Shown here piece by piece: positions 8,933-19,166 of a stretch of 64,000 nucleotides of DNA (its first letter is position 1; every line of letters starts with the position of its first letter). A model generated the notes under the pieces. It ran no database searches. It was not told the DNA's origin and saw only the letters and a program-made list of their open reading frames with translations. The DNA comes from Agromyces cerinus subsp. cerinus (GTDB lineage: Bacteria > Actinomycetota > Actinomycetes > Actinomycetales > Microbacteriaceae): positions 594,337 to 658,336 of the forward strand of contig NZ_FSRJ01000004.1 of NCBI RefSeq assembly GCF_900142065.1, in the 5' to 3' direction. The position numbers and the translations under genes are program-made.

Positions 8933-8938
8933 GATAAT
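8933..8938 (+). promoter_or_regulatory. -10 element of leaderless marR
   Basis: GATAAT ends 6 nt before the ATG at 8945, so transcription should begin at or within a base of the start codon. No Shine-Dalgarno precedes the gene, and no canonical -35 is visible. Confidence 0.5.
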
Positions 8939-8944
8939 GACGGA

Positions 8945-9436
8945 ATGACCGATGCTGACGAGGTCGACCGGATCGTCGACGACTGGGAACGCGAGCGCCC
9001 CGACCTCGATTTCTCGCCGCTGCAGGTGCTCTCGCGCGTGGCGCGGCTCTCGAAGCACCTCGACCGCGCGCGCCGGCAGGCGTTCACCCGGTCGGAGCTC
9101 GAGTCGTCGGAGTTCGATGTGCTCTCCGCGCTCCGCCGCGCTGGCGCCCCCTACCGACTCTCCCCCAAGCAACTCCTGCAGCAGACGCTCGTCTCGAGCG
9201 GCACGATGACGAACCGCATCGACCGGCTCGTCGAGCGTGGGCTCGTGAACCGGCAGACCGACCCGAACGACGGGCGCGGCATCCTCGTCGAGATGACCGC
9301 GGCAGGGCTCACCCGGGTCGACGCGGCGATCACGCGTCTCGTCGACGCCGAGACCGAGCTGCTCCGCAGCCTCCCGACCGCGGAGCAGAAACGGCTCGCC
9401 GGGCTGCTGCGCAAGCTCAGCCTCGGGTTCGACTGA
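8945..9436 (+). CDS. MarR-family transcriptional regulator
   Basis: A 163-residue winged-helix regulator. The dimerisation helix is near the N terminus (DFSPLQVLSRVARLSKHLDRARRQ). The recognition region is LSPKQLLQQTLVSSGTMTNRIDRLVERG, and the wing carries the MarR signature DPNDGRGILVEMT. MarR proteins usually repress genes for efflux or aromatic/oxidant metabolism and release DNA on ligand binding. No target lies directly alongside; the leftward metI gene ends 10 bp beyond its stop. The ATG follows a -10 by 6 nt, so the mRNA is probably leaderless. Confidence 0.9.
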   Translation: MTDADEVDRIVDDWERERPDLDFSPLQVLSRVARLSKHLDRARRQAFTRSELESSEFDVLSALRRAGAPYRLSPKQLLQQTLVSSGTMTNRIDRLVERGLVNRQTDPNDGRGILVEMTAAGLTRVDAAITRLVDAETELLRSLPTAEQKRLAGLLRKLSLGFD

Positions 9437-9446
9437 GCGGGTACAA

Positions 9447-10106
9447 CTAGCGCCGCATGACCTTGCGGGCGAGCCAGTTCCCGAGGAACTGCAGGCTCTG
9501 CACGAAGATCACGATGATCAGCAGCGCCGCCCACGTGATGGCCGGCTCGTACTGCCGATACCCGTAGACGAGCGCGAAGTTTCCCAGACCGCCGCCGCCG
9601 ATGAAGCCCGCCATCGCCGTCATGTCGACGATCGCCACGAGCACGAAGGTGTAGCCGAGGATGAGCGGACCGAGCGCCTCGGGGATCACGACGGTGCGGA
9701 GGATGCGCAGCGGCCCGGCGCCCATCGCCTTCGCCGCCTCGACGACGCCGGGCGAGACCGTGACGAGGTTCTGCTCGACGATCCGCGCGATCGCGAACGA
9801 CGAGGCGATCGACAGCGAGAAGATGAGTGCGTCGTTGCCGATTCCGGTGCCGATCACGTAGCGGGCGAACGGCTGCACCGCGGCGATGAAGATGATGAAC
9901 GGGATCGGCCGGAAGAAGTTGATGACCACGTTCACGATGTTGAAGACCGCTCGGTTGGACAGCAGGCTTCCGGGTCGCGTGGAGTAGAGCACCACGCCGA
10001 GCAGAAGCCCGAAGAACCCGCCGATGACGAGCGTGGCCGCGACCATGTAGAGCGTCTCGGCCGCGGCGACCCAGAACTCGGAGCCGAGTTCGAACAGGCG
10101 ATCCAT
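9447..10106 (-). CDS. metI: D-methionine ABC transporter, permease MetI
   Basis: Membrane subunit of the MetNIQ methionine importer. The 219-residue protein has five to six membrane spans and the permease EAA loop (VEAAKAMGAGPLRILRTVVIPEALGPL near residue 120), which contacts MetN. TAMAGFIGGGGLG is highly typical of MetI. The ATG shares one base with the metN stop (TGATG), so translation is coupled; a GTG one codon earlier is less likely. It is the last gene of the metQ-metN-metI operon. Confidence 0.95.
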   Translation of the reverse strand: MDRLFELGSEFWVAAAETLYMVAATLVIGGFFGLLLGVVLYSTRPGSLLSNRAVFNIVNVVINFFRPIPFIIFIAAVQPFARYVIGTGIGNDALIFSLSIASSFAIARIVEQNLVTVSPGVVEAAKAMGAGPLRILRTVVIPEALGPLILGYTFVLVAIVDMTAMAGFIGGGGLGNFALVYGYRQYEPAITWAALLIIVIFVQSLQFLGNWLARKVMRR

Positions 10107-11134
10107 CACGACACCTCCGTCACGTCGACGCGGGAGGAAATCTCGGCGAGCACCGCGTCGACCGCGGCATCCGCGCCCCTGATCGCGAGCGTGAGGTGAC
10201 CGAACGCCCGGCCCTGGATGTCGTTGATGCCGCCGTAGACGAGCTCGAACTCGACGCCGGCGGTCGCGAGCGCGACGAAGACCGCGGCTTGCGAGGCGTC
10301 GCCGTCGCGGAACGAGATCGTCACGATGCGGCCATCGTGGCGTTCCCGCAGCACGGCGAGCTCCGTCCGTGACGGAATGCCCTTGACCACGGTCCCGACG
10401 AAGCGCTGCGACGACGGGTTCTGCGGATTCGAGAACACGTCGAACACGTCGCCGTGCTCGATCACGCGGCCGCCGTCCATGACCGCGACCTTCGTGGCGA
10501 TCGACTGGATGACGTCCATCTCGTGGGTGATGACGATGATGGTGACCCCGAACTCGCGGTTCACGCGTTTCAGGAGCGCGAGCACCTCCTGCGTCGTCTC
10601 GGGGTCGAGCGCACTCGTCGCCTCGTCGGCGAGCAGCAGCCGCGGCGAGGTCGCGAGCGCACGGGCGATGCCGACACGCTGTTTCTGCCCGCCCGAGAGC
10701 TGGTCGGGGTAGTTCTTCGCCTTGTCGGTGAGGCCGACGAATTCGAGCAATTCGGCGACGCGGGCCGCGATCTCGCTCTTCGAGGCGCCCGCGACGGTGA
10801 GCGGGTAGGCGATGTTGGCCCAGACCGTCTTCGAGTTGAAGAGGTTGAACTGCTGGAAGATCATGCCGATGCCGAGCCGGATGCCGCGGAGCTCGCGTTC
10901 GGGCATGGTCGTGATCTCGCGACCGTCGACCTCGATCGAGCCGGAGGTGGCGGGTTCGAGCGCGTTCACGAGCCGCACGAGCGTGGATTTGCCGGCGCCC
11001 GAGTAGCCGATGATGCCGTACACGTCACCGGGTTCGACCTCGAGGGTCACGCCGTCGATCGCGACGACGGGCGGGGCGCCCTTCTCGGGTGCCGGGTACG
11101 TCTTGGTGACGTTGCGCAGGGCGACGAGCGCCAT
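10106..11134 (-). CDS. metN: D-methionine ABC transporter, ATP-binding MetN
   Basis: ATPase of the methionine importer. Walker A is GYSGAGKS (about residues 43-50), followed by the signature LSGGQKQRVGIARAL, Walker B LLLADEATSALD and the switch His in VIVITHEMD. A C-terminal NIL (ACT-like) domain of about 80 residues binds methionine and causes transinhibition in this family. AAGGAG 7 nt upstream selects the ATG at 11134 over a TTG at 11149. The product has 342 residues. Confidence 0.95.
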   Translation of the reverse strand: MALVALRNVTKTYPAPEKGAPPVVAIDGVTLEVEPGDVYGIIGYSGAGKSTLVRLVNALEPATSGSIEVDGREITTMPERELRGIRLGIGMIFQQFNLFNSKTVWANIAYPLTVAGASKSEIAARVAELLEFVGLTDKAKNYPDQLSGGQKQRVGIARALATSPRLLLADEATSALDPETTQEVLALLKRVNREFGVTIIVITHEMDVIQSIATKVAVMDGGRVIEHGDVFDVFSNPQNPSSQRFVGTVVKGIPSRTELAVLRERHDGRIVTISFRDGDASQAAVFVALATAGVEFELVYGGINDIQGRAFGHLTLAIRGADAAVDAVLAEISSRVDVTEVS

Positions 11135-11252
11135 GGTGTTCTCCTTCAACGCCGAACCGGGCGACGGGCACCGGTCTCGGTGCCCGCCGCCCGTCAGCGG
11201 GTGGTCGATCGCATGAGTTGACCCGGATCGCTCCGGTCGGAACTCGGGGAGA

Positions 11253-12167
11253 TCAGCCCTCGAACGACTCGGTGTCGGTCTCGACCTTGGCGAGCGACTT
11301 CTCGAGATCGGCGACGGAGGTCTGCACCGGGACGCCGGTGCCCCCTGAAGCCTCGAGGAGGCCGGCCTGCACCTCGGGGTCGGTCTGGAAGATCTCGACG
11401 AGCTTCAGGTAGGTCGCGTTGTCCTTGTCTTCGGCGCGGGTCGCGAAGATGTTGACGTAGGGCAGCGCGTTCGGGTCGGTGGGGTCGTCCTGGGCGATCG
11501 CGTCCTCGAAGCTGAGGCCGGCGTCGGCGACGTAGTCGTTGTTGATGACGGCCGCGGCCACGTCGGGCAGCGACGTGGGCGTGAGCGAGGCCTCGAGCGC
11601 AGTGACCTTGACCTTCGACGCCGACTCGTCGACGTCGGCGAGGTCGGAGAAGATCGTGCCGCCGCTCTTCAGCTCGATGAGGCCGGCCGACTGCAGCACG
11701 AGCAGCGCCCGCGCCTGGTTCGAGGCGTCGTTCGGCACGGCGACGGTCTCGCCCTTGGGGATGTCCTTCACCGAGTCGTACTTGGTGGAGTAGAGCCCGA
11801 GCGGGTAGATCGCGGTCGAGCCGATGGGCGCGAGGTCTTCACCGGCCGACACGTTGTAGTCGGCGAGGTAGACGATGTGCTGGAACTGGTTCAGGTCGAG
11901 CTCGCCCTCGGTCGTCGCCGGGTTCGGCTGGGCGTAGTCCGAGAAGTCGACGAGCTCGATCTCGATGCCCGCGTCGGCTGCGGCCTCTTCGAAGGCGGCC
12001 CACTGCGCATCGCCCTTGCCGACGACGCCGATCTTGACGACCTCGTTCGCTGCGTCGCCCTCGCCGGCGGCCGGAGCGGCGCAGGAGGCGAGGCCGAAGA
12101 CGAGCGGCACTGCGGCGAGTGCGGCGATGAGCTTGGTCCGACGTGAGGACAGGTGCTGACGTGACAT
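11253..12167 (-). CDS. metQ: methionine-binding lipoprotein MetQ
   Basis: Substrate-binding protein of the MetNIQ importer, tethered to the outer face of the membrane. The N terminus has basic residues, a hydrophobic stretch and the lipobox LASC with the lipidated Cys at residue 29. The NlpA-family body includes VVKIGVVGKGDAQWAAFEEAA and the methionine-site region TEGELDLNQFQHIVYL. AAAGGGA 7 nt upstream fixes the ATG; longer readings add residues with no signal character. The product has 304 residues and is the first gene of the operon. Confidence 0.94.
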   Translation of the reverse strand: MSRQHLSSRRTKLIAALAAVPLVFGLASCAAPAAGEGDAANEVVKIGVVGKGDAQWAAFEEAAADAGIEIELVDFSDYAQPNPATTEGELDLNQFQHIVYLADYNVSAGEDLAPIGSTAIYPLGLYSTKYDSVKDIPKGETVAVPNDASNQARALLVLQSAGLIELKSGGTIFSDLADVDESASKVKVTALEASLTPTSLPDVAAAVINNDYVADAGLSFEDAIAQDDPTDPNALPYVNIFATRAEDKDNATYLKLVEIFQTDPEVQAGLLEASGGTGVPVQTSVADLEKSLAKVETDTESFEG

Positions 12168-12351
12168 GGTGGTTCCCTTTCGCTGTGGAGCACGCGATCG
12201 GGTGCTGTTGGCGTGGAGCAGGCATGGCTCCGCCACACGTGGTTGACGGTGGGGGCTTCGATGCCGCGATCGCGGGTGCACCACCAACGCTAAGCGAAGA
12301 TTCTTTGCCTGCTCGACGCCAGGGTCACAGTGCGTCACAGCATCTGCGAGA
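12168..12351 (-). promoter_or_regulatory. metQNI promoter and leader of about 120 nt
   Basis: A TAGCGT hexamer near 12290 is the most likely -10, giving an untranslated leader of roughly 120 nt. The leader contains the self-complementary words CGCGATCG and CGATCGCG about 75 nt apart that could pair. I could not fit it to a SAM riboswitch consensus. Confidence 0.35.
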
Positions 12352-14202
12352 TTACGACTCCAACGACTCGGATACTTCGAGCCAGCGGGTTTCGAGGTCG
12401 GCGACGGATGCCTCGAGCTCGCGCAGCGAGTCGCCGAGCGCCGTCAGGCCGACGTAGTCGCCCTGGTCGTGCACCGCGAGCTTCTCGTGCAGCGCCGCGA
12501 TCTGGACCGACAGCTTTTCGAGCTTGCGGTCGATCGAGGCGAGCTCCTTCTCGGCATTGCGTCGGTCGGCGCCCGCGAGCGAGGCCGCAGCTCCCCCGGT
12601 CGACGACTTCGCGGCTGCAGCGGGCTGCGGAGTCGTCGACGCACCCGGTGCCGCAGTGGCCGCGGCATCCGATGCCCTGCGCAGTTCGAGGTACTGCTCG
12701 ACGCCGCGCGGGAGATCGCGCAGGTGCCCGTCGAGGATCGCGAACTGGCGGTCGGTGACGCGCTCGATGAGGTACCGGTCGTGCGAGACGACGAGCAGGG
12801 TGCCGGGCCACGAGTCGAGCAGGTCCTCGATGGCGGCGAGCATGTCGGTGTCGAGGTCGTTCGTCGGCTCGTCGAGGATGAGCACGTTCGGTTCCTGCAG
12901 CAGGATGAGCAGGAGCTGCAGGCGGCGCTTCTGACCGCCCGAGAGGTTCTTCACGGGGGTCGACAGCTGCGCGGTCGTGAAGCCGAGTCGCTCGAGCAGC
13001 TGCCCGGGCGTCATCTCCTTGTCGCCGACCTGGTAGCTCGATCGCTGCTCGGCGACGACCGCGGAGACCCGCGAGTCGGCCCACTCGGTCAGCTCGTTCA
13101 GCTCCTGGCTGAGCGTCGCGATGCGCACCGTCTTGCCGCGCTTGACGCGGCCGCTCGTCGGTTCGACGGCACCCGTCACGAGCCCGAGCAGCGTCGACTT
13201 GCCGGCGCCGTTGACGCCGAGGATGCCGGTGCGCTCGCCGGGCGCGATGCGCCATTCGACGTCGTGCAGCACCGTGCGCGTCGCCGGCTCGCCCGTCACG
13301 GGGTCGGTCATGGGGAACTGCACCGACACGTCGATGAGGTCCACGACGTCCTTGCCGAGGCGCGAGACCGCGAGCCGGTCGAGCTCGACCTTGTTGCGGA
13401 TCGGCGGCTCGTTGGCGATGAGCTCGTTCGCCGCGTCGATGCGGAACTTGGGCTTCGAGGTGCGCGCGGGCGGGCCGCGGCGCAGCCACGCCAGTTCTTT
13501 GCGCATGAGGTTCTGGCGCTTCGCCTCGGATGCCGCGGCGGAGCGGTCGCGCTCGACGCGCTGCAGCACGTAAGCCGCGTAGCCGCCTTCGAAGGGCTCG
13601 ACGATGCCGTCGTGCACCTCCCACGTGGCGGTGCAGACCTCGTCGAGGAACCAGCGGTCGTGGGTCACGACGACGAGCGCGCCGGAGTCGGCGGGCCAGC
13701 GGCGCTTGAGATGCCCGGCGAGCCAGGCGATGCCCTCGACGTCGAGGTGGTTCGTGGGCTCGTCGAGGAAGACGACGTCCCAGTCGCCGACGAGCAGGGC
13801 CGCGAGACCGACGCGGCGGCGCTGTCCGCCCGAGAGGCTCGCGATCTGGCCGTGCCACGGCACATCGCCGAGCAGGCCCGCGATGACGTCGCGCACCTTC
13901 GCGTCGCCCGCCCAGACGTGCTCTTCGATGCCGCCCACGACGAACTCGGCGACGGTCTTGCCGGGATCGACGACATCGGACTGGTCGAGCGTGCCGATGC
14001 GGATGCCGCGTCGGTGCGTCACTCGCCCGCCATCGGCCGTGAGCCGGCCGTCGAGGAGCTTCAGCAGCGTGGACTTGCCGTCGCCGTTGCGGCCGACGAC
14101 GCCGATGCGGTCGCCCTCGTCGATGCCGAGGGTCACCTCGTCGAAGACGACGCGCGTCGGGAATTCGAGGTGCAGGCGCTCGGCGCCCAGAAGATGTGCC
14201 AT
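12352..14202 (-). CDS. ABC-F family ATPase (translation factor or antibiotic-resistance type)
   Basis: A 616-residue soluble protein with two ABC ATPase domains and no membrane segments. The first has GVVGRNGDGKSTLLKLLDG near residue 35 and LSGGQRRRVGLAALL. The second has GILGVNGAGKSTLL and LSGGQKRRLQLLLILL. A charged linker joins them (about residues 235-300), and a C-terminal coiled coil (about 540-610) matches the Uup/Ettan type. ABC-F proteins act on the ribosomal E site or displace antibiotics. It lies downstream of ispE, as in many actinobacteria. A G-run just before the ATG may serve as ribosome site. Confidence 0.92.
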   Translation of the reverse strand: MAHLLGAERLHLEFPTRVVFDEVTLGIDEGDRIGVVGRNGDGKSTLLKLLDGRLTADGGRVTHRRGIRIGTLDQSDVVDPGKTVAEFVVGGIEEHVWAGDAKVRDVIAGLLGDVPWHGQIASLSGGQRRRVGLAALLVGDWDVVFLDEPTNHLDVEGIAWLAGHLKRRWPADSGALVVVTHDRWFLDEVCTATWEVHDGIVEPFEGGYAAYVLQRVERDRSAAASEAKRQNLMRKELAWLRRGPPARTSKPKFRIDAANELIANEPPIRNKVELDRLAVSRLGKDVVDLIDVSVQFPMTDPVTGEPATRTVLHDVEWRIAPGERTGILGVNGAGKSTLLGLVTGAVEPTSGRVKRGKTVRIATLSQELNELTEWADSRVSAVVAEQRSSYQVGDKEMTPGQLLERLGFTTAQLSTPVKNLSGGQKRRLQLLLILLQEPNVLILDEPTNDLDTDMLAAIEDLLDSWPGTLLVVSHDRYLIERVTDRQFAILDGHLRDLPRGVEQYLELRRASDAAATAAPGASTTPQPAAAAKSSTGGAAASLAGADRRNAEKELASIDRKLEKLSVQIAALHEKLAVHDQGDYVGLTALGDSLRELEASVADLETRWLEVSESLES

Positions 14203-14228
14203 GTCCCCCCGAGCCTACTTGCAGTTGC

Positions 14229-15158
14229 TCAGCCCGAGATGATGCGCGCCCCGTGCACCGCCCCGTGCACGTGCACGGCGTGCAGGCGCGCTGCCGAGAG
14301 GGCGACCTGCAGTTCGAGCGCGGAGTCGGTGTCGCCGACGAGGAACGCGACCGTCGGGCCCGACCCTGAGACGAGGCCGGCGAGCGCGCCGTGCGCGGTG
14401 CCGAGCTCGAGGATGCCGCCGAGCCCCGGAGCGAGGCTGAGTGCCGCCGCCTCGAGGTCGTTGTGCAGCGATTCCGCGAGGCGATGGGCATCGCCGGCCC
14501 GAAGCGCCTGCAGCACCGCGGCGTCGACGATCGGCGGCTCGTCGGAGACGAGTCCGAGTCGCGACGCCCGCTGGCGGTCGAGTTCCTGGTAGACGGCGGG
14601 CGTCGACAGCCCGAACTCGGCGACCGCGAGCACCCAGTGGAACGATCCGGTCGCGAGCGCCGGGCTCAGCTGGTCGCCGCGCCCCGTGCCGATCGCCGTG
14701 CCGCCCGAGAGCGCGAAGGGCACGTCGGCGCCGAGCTTGGCGGCGAGCGCGTGCAGCTCCTCCTTCGCGAGGGCCGTGCCCCAGAGGGCGTCGCATGCGA
14801 CGAGCGTCGCCGCGGCATCCGCGGAGCCGCCGCCCATGCCGCCCGCGATCGGCACGTGCTTGTCGATCTCGAGGTGCACGCCGCCGGGCACGCCCGCGGT
14901 GCGCGCGAGCAGCTTCGCGGCCTTGATGGCGAGGTTCGAGCGATCGGTCGGAAGCCCGGAGGTGTCGATGCTGCCGCCGAACGCCACGCTGAACTCGTCG
15001 GCGGGCCAGGCGCGCACGTCTTCGTACAGCGAGACGGCCTGGTACGCCGTGGCGACGTCGTGATAGCCGTCGGGCTGCACACCGCCGACCCGCATGAAGA
15101 GGTTGATCTTGCCGGGTGCCCGAACGTGCACTGCCTCGTCGGTCGCCGCGATCGTCAT
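14229..15158 (-). CDS. ispE: 4-(cytidine 5'-diphospho)-2-C-methyl-D-erythritol kinase
   Basis: GHMP kinase of the MEP isoprenoid pathway, phosphorylating CDP-methylerythritol. The 309-residue protein shows [12 protein letters not shown] at about residue 15, the GHMP ATP loop [15 protein letters not shown] near residue 105 and the C-terminal motif [14 protein letters not shown]. The start ATG lies 6 nt after TAGCGT, so the transcript is probably leaderless. The first three bases of that hexamer are the TAG stop of the upstream gene. The rsmA-ispE-ABC-F order is conserved in Actinobacteria. Confidence 0.95.
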   Translation of the reverse strand: MTIAATDEAVHVRAPGKINLFMRVGGVQPDGYHDVATAYQAVSLYEDVRAWPADEFSVAFGGSIDTSGLPTDRSNLAIKAAKLLARTAGVPGGVHLEIDKHVPIAGGMGGGSADAAATLVACDALWGTALAKEELHALAAKLGADVPFALSGGTAIGTGRGDQLSPALATGSFHWVLAVAEFGLSTPAVYQELDRQRASRLGLVSDEPPIVDAAVLQALRAGDAHRLAESLHNDLEAAALSLAPGLGGILELGTAHGALAGLVSGSGPTVAFLVGDTDSALELQVALSAARLHAVHVHGAVHGARIISG

Positions 15159-15164
15159 GGTTCC

Positions 15165-15170
15165 ACGCTA
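15165..15170 (-). promoter_or_regulatory. -10 of leaderless ispE, fused with upstream stop codon
   Basis: TAGCGT followed by N6 and ATG. Its TAG (15168-15170) is the stop codon of the DUF4287-like gene. Confidence 0.55.
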
Positions 15171-15770
15171 ACCGACCGCATCGACGGTCACGTCGCCCAG
15201 CCAGCTGCGCAGGGTCTGCTTCGCACCCGCGAGGTCGTCGCCGTGCGCCATGCGCCCGCGCACGAGACCGATCGAGGTCTTGCCTGCACCACGCGCCGAC
15301 GCCGAGGCGAGCAGGAACTCGCCGCCGTCGAGCGGGAAGCGAGCGGTCGGGTACTTCGCCCCGAGGTTCAGTGCGAGCGGCTCGACACCGGTCTGTGCGG
15401 TGACCACCGCCGCGAGTGCGCGCAGCGCCGGCTCCACGTCGCCGGCGATCGTGCGCGTGACGCTCACCTCGAAGGTGCCGTCCTGCCGCTGGCCGGGCAA
15501 CCGGATGCCGCGTGCCTGCTCGTACCCGACGGTGACGCCCTGCGCCCACCACGAGTCGACCCCGTGCTCGGTCACGAGCCAGCTCGCGATCGCCTGGTGC
15601 TTCCACCCCGTGGCGCCGGCTTCGTCGAGCAGCGCGAACCACTCGTCACGCGACCGGCCCGTTGCGTCGAGCACCGCGCCGTCGCCGATGCCGTCGGCGT
15701 TGCCGCCGACGCCCCGGCTCCCCGTGCCGTGCGTGCGCGTGTCCTGCTTCCCCGTGTCCTGCTCCCCCAC
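15168..15770 (-). CDS. DUF4287-like protein
   Basis: A 200-residue protein whose first half contains the DUF4287-type segment RDEWFALLDEAGATGWKHQA...ASWLVTEHGVDSWWAQGVTVGYEQARG. The second half may be an SRPBCC-like region (FEVSVTRTIAGDVEPALRAL). Function is unknown. The N-terminal 30 residues are Gly/Asp/Thr-rich and look unstructured. An upstream in-frame GTG (15779) is possible, but GTG 15770 lies 7 nt after the -10 TAGCGT (15778-15783), so a leaderless start at 15770 is preferred. It sits between rsmA and ispE on the same strand. Confidence 0.75.
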   Translation of the reverse strand: MGEQDTGKQDTRTHGTGSRGVGGNADGIGDGAVLDATGRSRDEWFALLDEAGATGWKHQAIASWLVTEHGVDSWWAQGVTVGYEQARGIRLPGQRQDGTFEVSVTRTIAGDVEPALRALAAVVTAQTGVEPLALNLGAKYPTARFPLDGGEFLLASASARGAGKTSIGLVRGRMAHGDDLAGAKQTLRSWLGDVTVDAVG

Positions 15771-15777
15771 GGCACCC

Positions 15778-15783
15778 ACGCTA
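15778..15783 (-). promoter_or_regulatory. -10 of leaderless DUF4287-like gene
   Basis: TAGCGT, N7, then GTG at 15770. It decides between two in-frame GTG codons. Confidence 0.45.
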
Positions 15784-15791
15784 GCGCGTGA

Positions 15792-16664
15792 TCAGGCCGC
15801 GCGGGCGATGCGGAGGAAGTCGGCGACCGTGAGTTGCTCGCCGCGCTCCTGCGGGTCCACTCCTGCTGCCTCGAGCACTGCGGTCGCCTGAGCCGAACCG
15901 CCGCCGAGCACCGTCGAGAGCGACTGGCGCAGCATCTTGCGCCGCTGCTGGAAGGCGGCGTCGACCAGGGCGAACGTGGCGACACGCTCGGCCTCGGTGC
16001 CGGGGGCATCCGTTCGCTCGAAGCCGACGAGCACGGAGTCGACGTTCGGCACCGGCCAGAAGACCATGCGCGAGACCTGTCCGGCGGTGCGCCAGTCGCC
16101 GTACCAGGCGGCCTTGACGCTCGGGGCGCCGTAGACCTTCGAGCCGGGTTCGGCGGCGAGCCGGTACCCGACCTCGGCCTGCACCATCACGATGCCCGAC
16201 TGCAGCGAGTCGAAGTGCTCGAGCAGGTGCAGCAGCACCGGCACCGAGATGTTGTACGGCAGGTTCGCGACCAGTCGCACCGGTTCGCCGGGCAGTTCGG
16301 TGACCCGCAGGGCGTCTTCGGTCACGACCGTGAGCGAGGTGCCGGGCTGCATGATGCCGGCGGTATGCGGCAACTGGGCGGCGAGCCGCTTGTCGATCTC
16401 GACGGCGATGACGGATGCCCCGGCCTCGAGCAGTCCGAGGGTCAGCGAGCCGAGGCCCGGCCCGATCTCGAGCACCGTCTCGCCCGACTGCACGCCCGCG
16501 GTCTGCACGATACGGCGTACGGTGTTCGCGTCGTGCACGAAGTTCTGGCCGAGCTTCTTCGTCGGCGTGACGTCGAGGAGCTCGGCGAGATCGCGGATCT
16601 CCGCCGGCCCGAGGAGGCGCGGCGCCGTCTCGGCGCCCTCTGCCGCATGCCGATGCGCGTTCAC
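15792..16664 (-). CDS. rsmA: 16S rRNA (A1518/A1519-N6)-dimethyltransferase
   Basis: KsgA-type enzyme that dimethylates two adenines near the 3' end of 16S rRNA, a late step of 30S assembly. The 290-residue protein has [21 protein letters not shown] motif [20 protein letters not shown] near residue 65 and the catalytic motif [18 protein letters not shown] near residue 130. Its GTG start overlaps the tatD stop (GTGA), so the two are translationally coupled. Confidence 0.96.
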   Translation of the reverse strand: MNAHRHAAEGAETAPRLLGPAEIRDLAELLDVTPTKKLGQNFVHDANTVRRIVQTAGVQSGETVLEIGPGLGSLTLGLLEAGASVIAVEIDKRLAAQLPHTAGIMQPGTSLTVVTEDALRVTELPGEPVRLVANLPYNISVPVLLHLLEHFDSLQSGIVMVQAEVGYRLAAEPGSKVYGAPSVKAAWYGDWRTAGQVSRMVFWPVPNVDSVLVGFERTDAPGTEAERVATFALVDAAFQQRRKMLRQSLSTVLGGGSAQATAVLEAAGVDPQERGEQLTVADFLRIARAA

Positions 16665-17569
16665 GCCTTCGCCCCCGTCACGGGCTCATCCTGCCACGAG
16701 CCGTACACCGCCACGGTGTTCGCCGCGAGCTGTTCGCAGAACTCGGCGAGGTCGACCCCCAGCACCTCGGCCATGAATCGCACCGTGTGCGGCACGAGGT
16801 ACGGCGCGTTCGGGCGGCCGCGGAGCGGCACGGGCGTGAGGTACGGGGCATCCGTCTCGACGAGGATGCGGTCGCGCGGCGCGACCCGCAGCGCCTCGCG
16901 GAGGTTCTCGGCGTTCTTGAACGTCACGTTGCCGGCGAACGAGAGGTACCAGCCCTCGTCGGCGGCGAGTCGGGCGAGCTCCTCGCCGCCCGAGAAGCAG
17001 TGGAACACCGTGCGCTCGGGCGCCCCGACCCTGCGCAGGGTCGCGACGACGTCGTCGTGCGCGTCGCGATCGTGGATCTGCAGGGCGAGGCCGTGCCGCT
17101 TCGCGATGTCGATGTGGGCCTCGAAGGAGCGGAACTGCGCGCCGCGCCCGTCTTCGCCGGTGCGGAAGAAGTCGAGCCCGGTCTCGCCGATCGCCCGCAC
17201 CCGCGGGCGGGCGGCGAGCTCGTCGATCACGGCGAGCGCTTCGTCGAGCGTTCCGGATGCCTCGAGCTCGGGCGCCTCGTTCGGGTGCAGCGCGACCGCG
17301 GCGAGGAGCCGCGGCTCGAGCGCGGCCACCTCGGCCGACCAGCGCGACGTCGCGACATCCGTGCCGACCTGCACTGCCCCGGCGATGCCGACGGATGCCG
17401 CCCGCTCGAGGTGCTCGTGCACGTCCAGCGGCAGCGCGCCGTCGGCGATCTCGAGGTGCGTGTGGTTGTCGTAGACGGCCACGGGCAGCGGCTCGGGCGC
17501 CGGCGGGTACTCGGCGGCACGACCGCCGTCGGAGCGGGTGCGGAGGTGTGCGGGCGAGGGGTCGCTCAC
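16661..17569 (-). CDS. tatD: TatD-family metal-dependent hydrolase/DNase
   Basis: A TIM-barrel hydrolase of the amidohydrolase superfamily; TatD proteins have 3'-5' exonuclease activity. The 302-residue product has the metal motif DNHTHLEIA near residue 40, [30 protein letters not shown] and the final ligand in [15 protein letters not shown] 17569 is the first plausible start after the metG stop. The conserved region begins about 35 residues in, so a later start cannot be excluded. It lies between metG and rsmA, a classic bacterial gene order. Confidence 0.9.
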   Translation of the reverse strand: MSDPSPAHLRTRSDGGRAAEYPPAPEPLPVAVYDNHTHLEIADGALPLDVHEHLERAASVGIAGAVQVGTDVATSRWSAEVAALEPRLLAAVALHPNEAPELEASGTLDEALAVIDELAARPRVRAIGETGLDFFRTGEDGRGAQFRSFEAHIDIAKRHGLALQIHDRDAHDDVVATLRRVGAPERTVFHCFSGGEELARLAADEGWYLSFAGNVTFKNAENLREALRVAPRDRILVETDAPYLTPVPLRGRPNAPYLVPHTVRFMAEVLGVDLAEFCEQLAANTVAVYGSWQDEPVTGAKA

Positions 17570-17594
17570 GCCGCCGCTGCTTCGAACCGCATCG

Positions 17595-19154
<1,560 letters not shown>

Positions 19155-19160
19155 TCCCCA

Positions 19161-19166
19161 ATCCTA
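19161..19166 (-). promoter_or_regulatory. -10 of leaderless metG, fused with upstream stop codon
   Basis: TAGGAT-N6-ATG. TAG at 19164-19166 ends the oxidoreductase gene. Confidence 0.55.

Noticed and set aside
12168..12351. SAM riboswitch before metQNI
   Set aside because: None of the conserved SAM-I/IV core blocks is visible; kept only as an unassigned leader.
14203..14217. Leaderless promoter for the ABC-F gene
   Set aside because: TAGGCT lies 9 nt from the ATG and a G-run sits between, so a short-leader or coupled start is equally likely.
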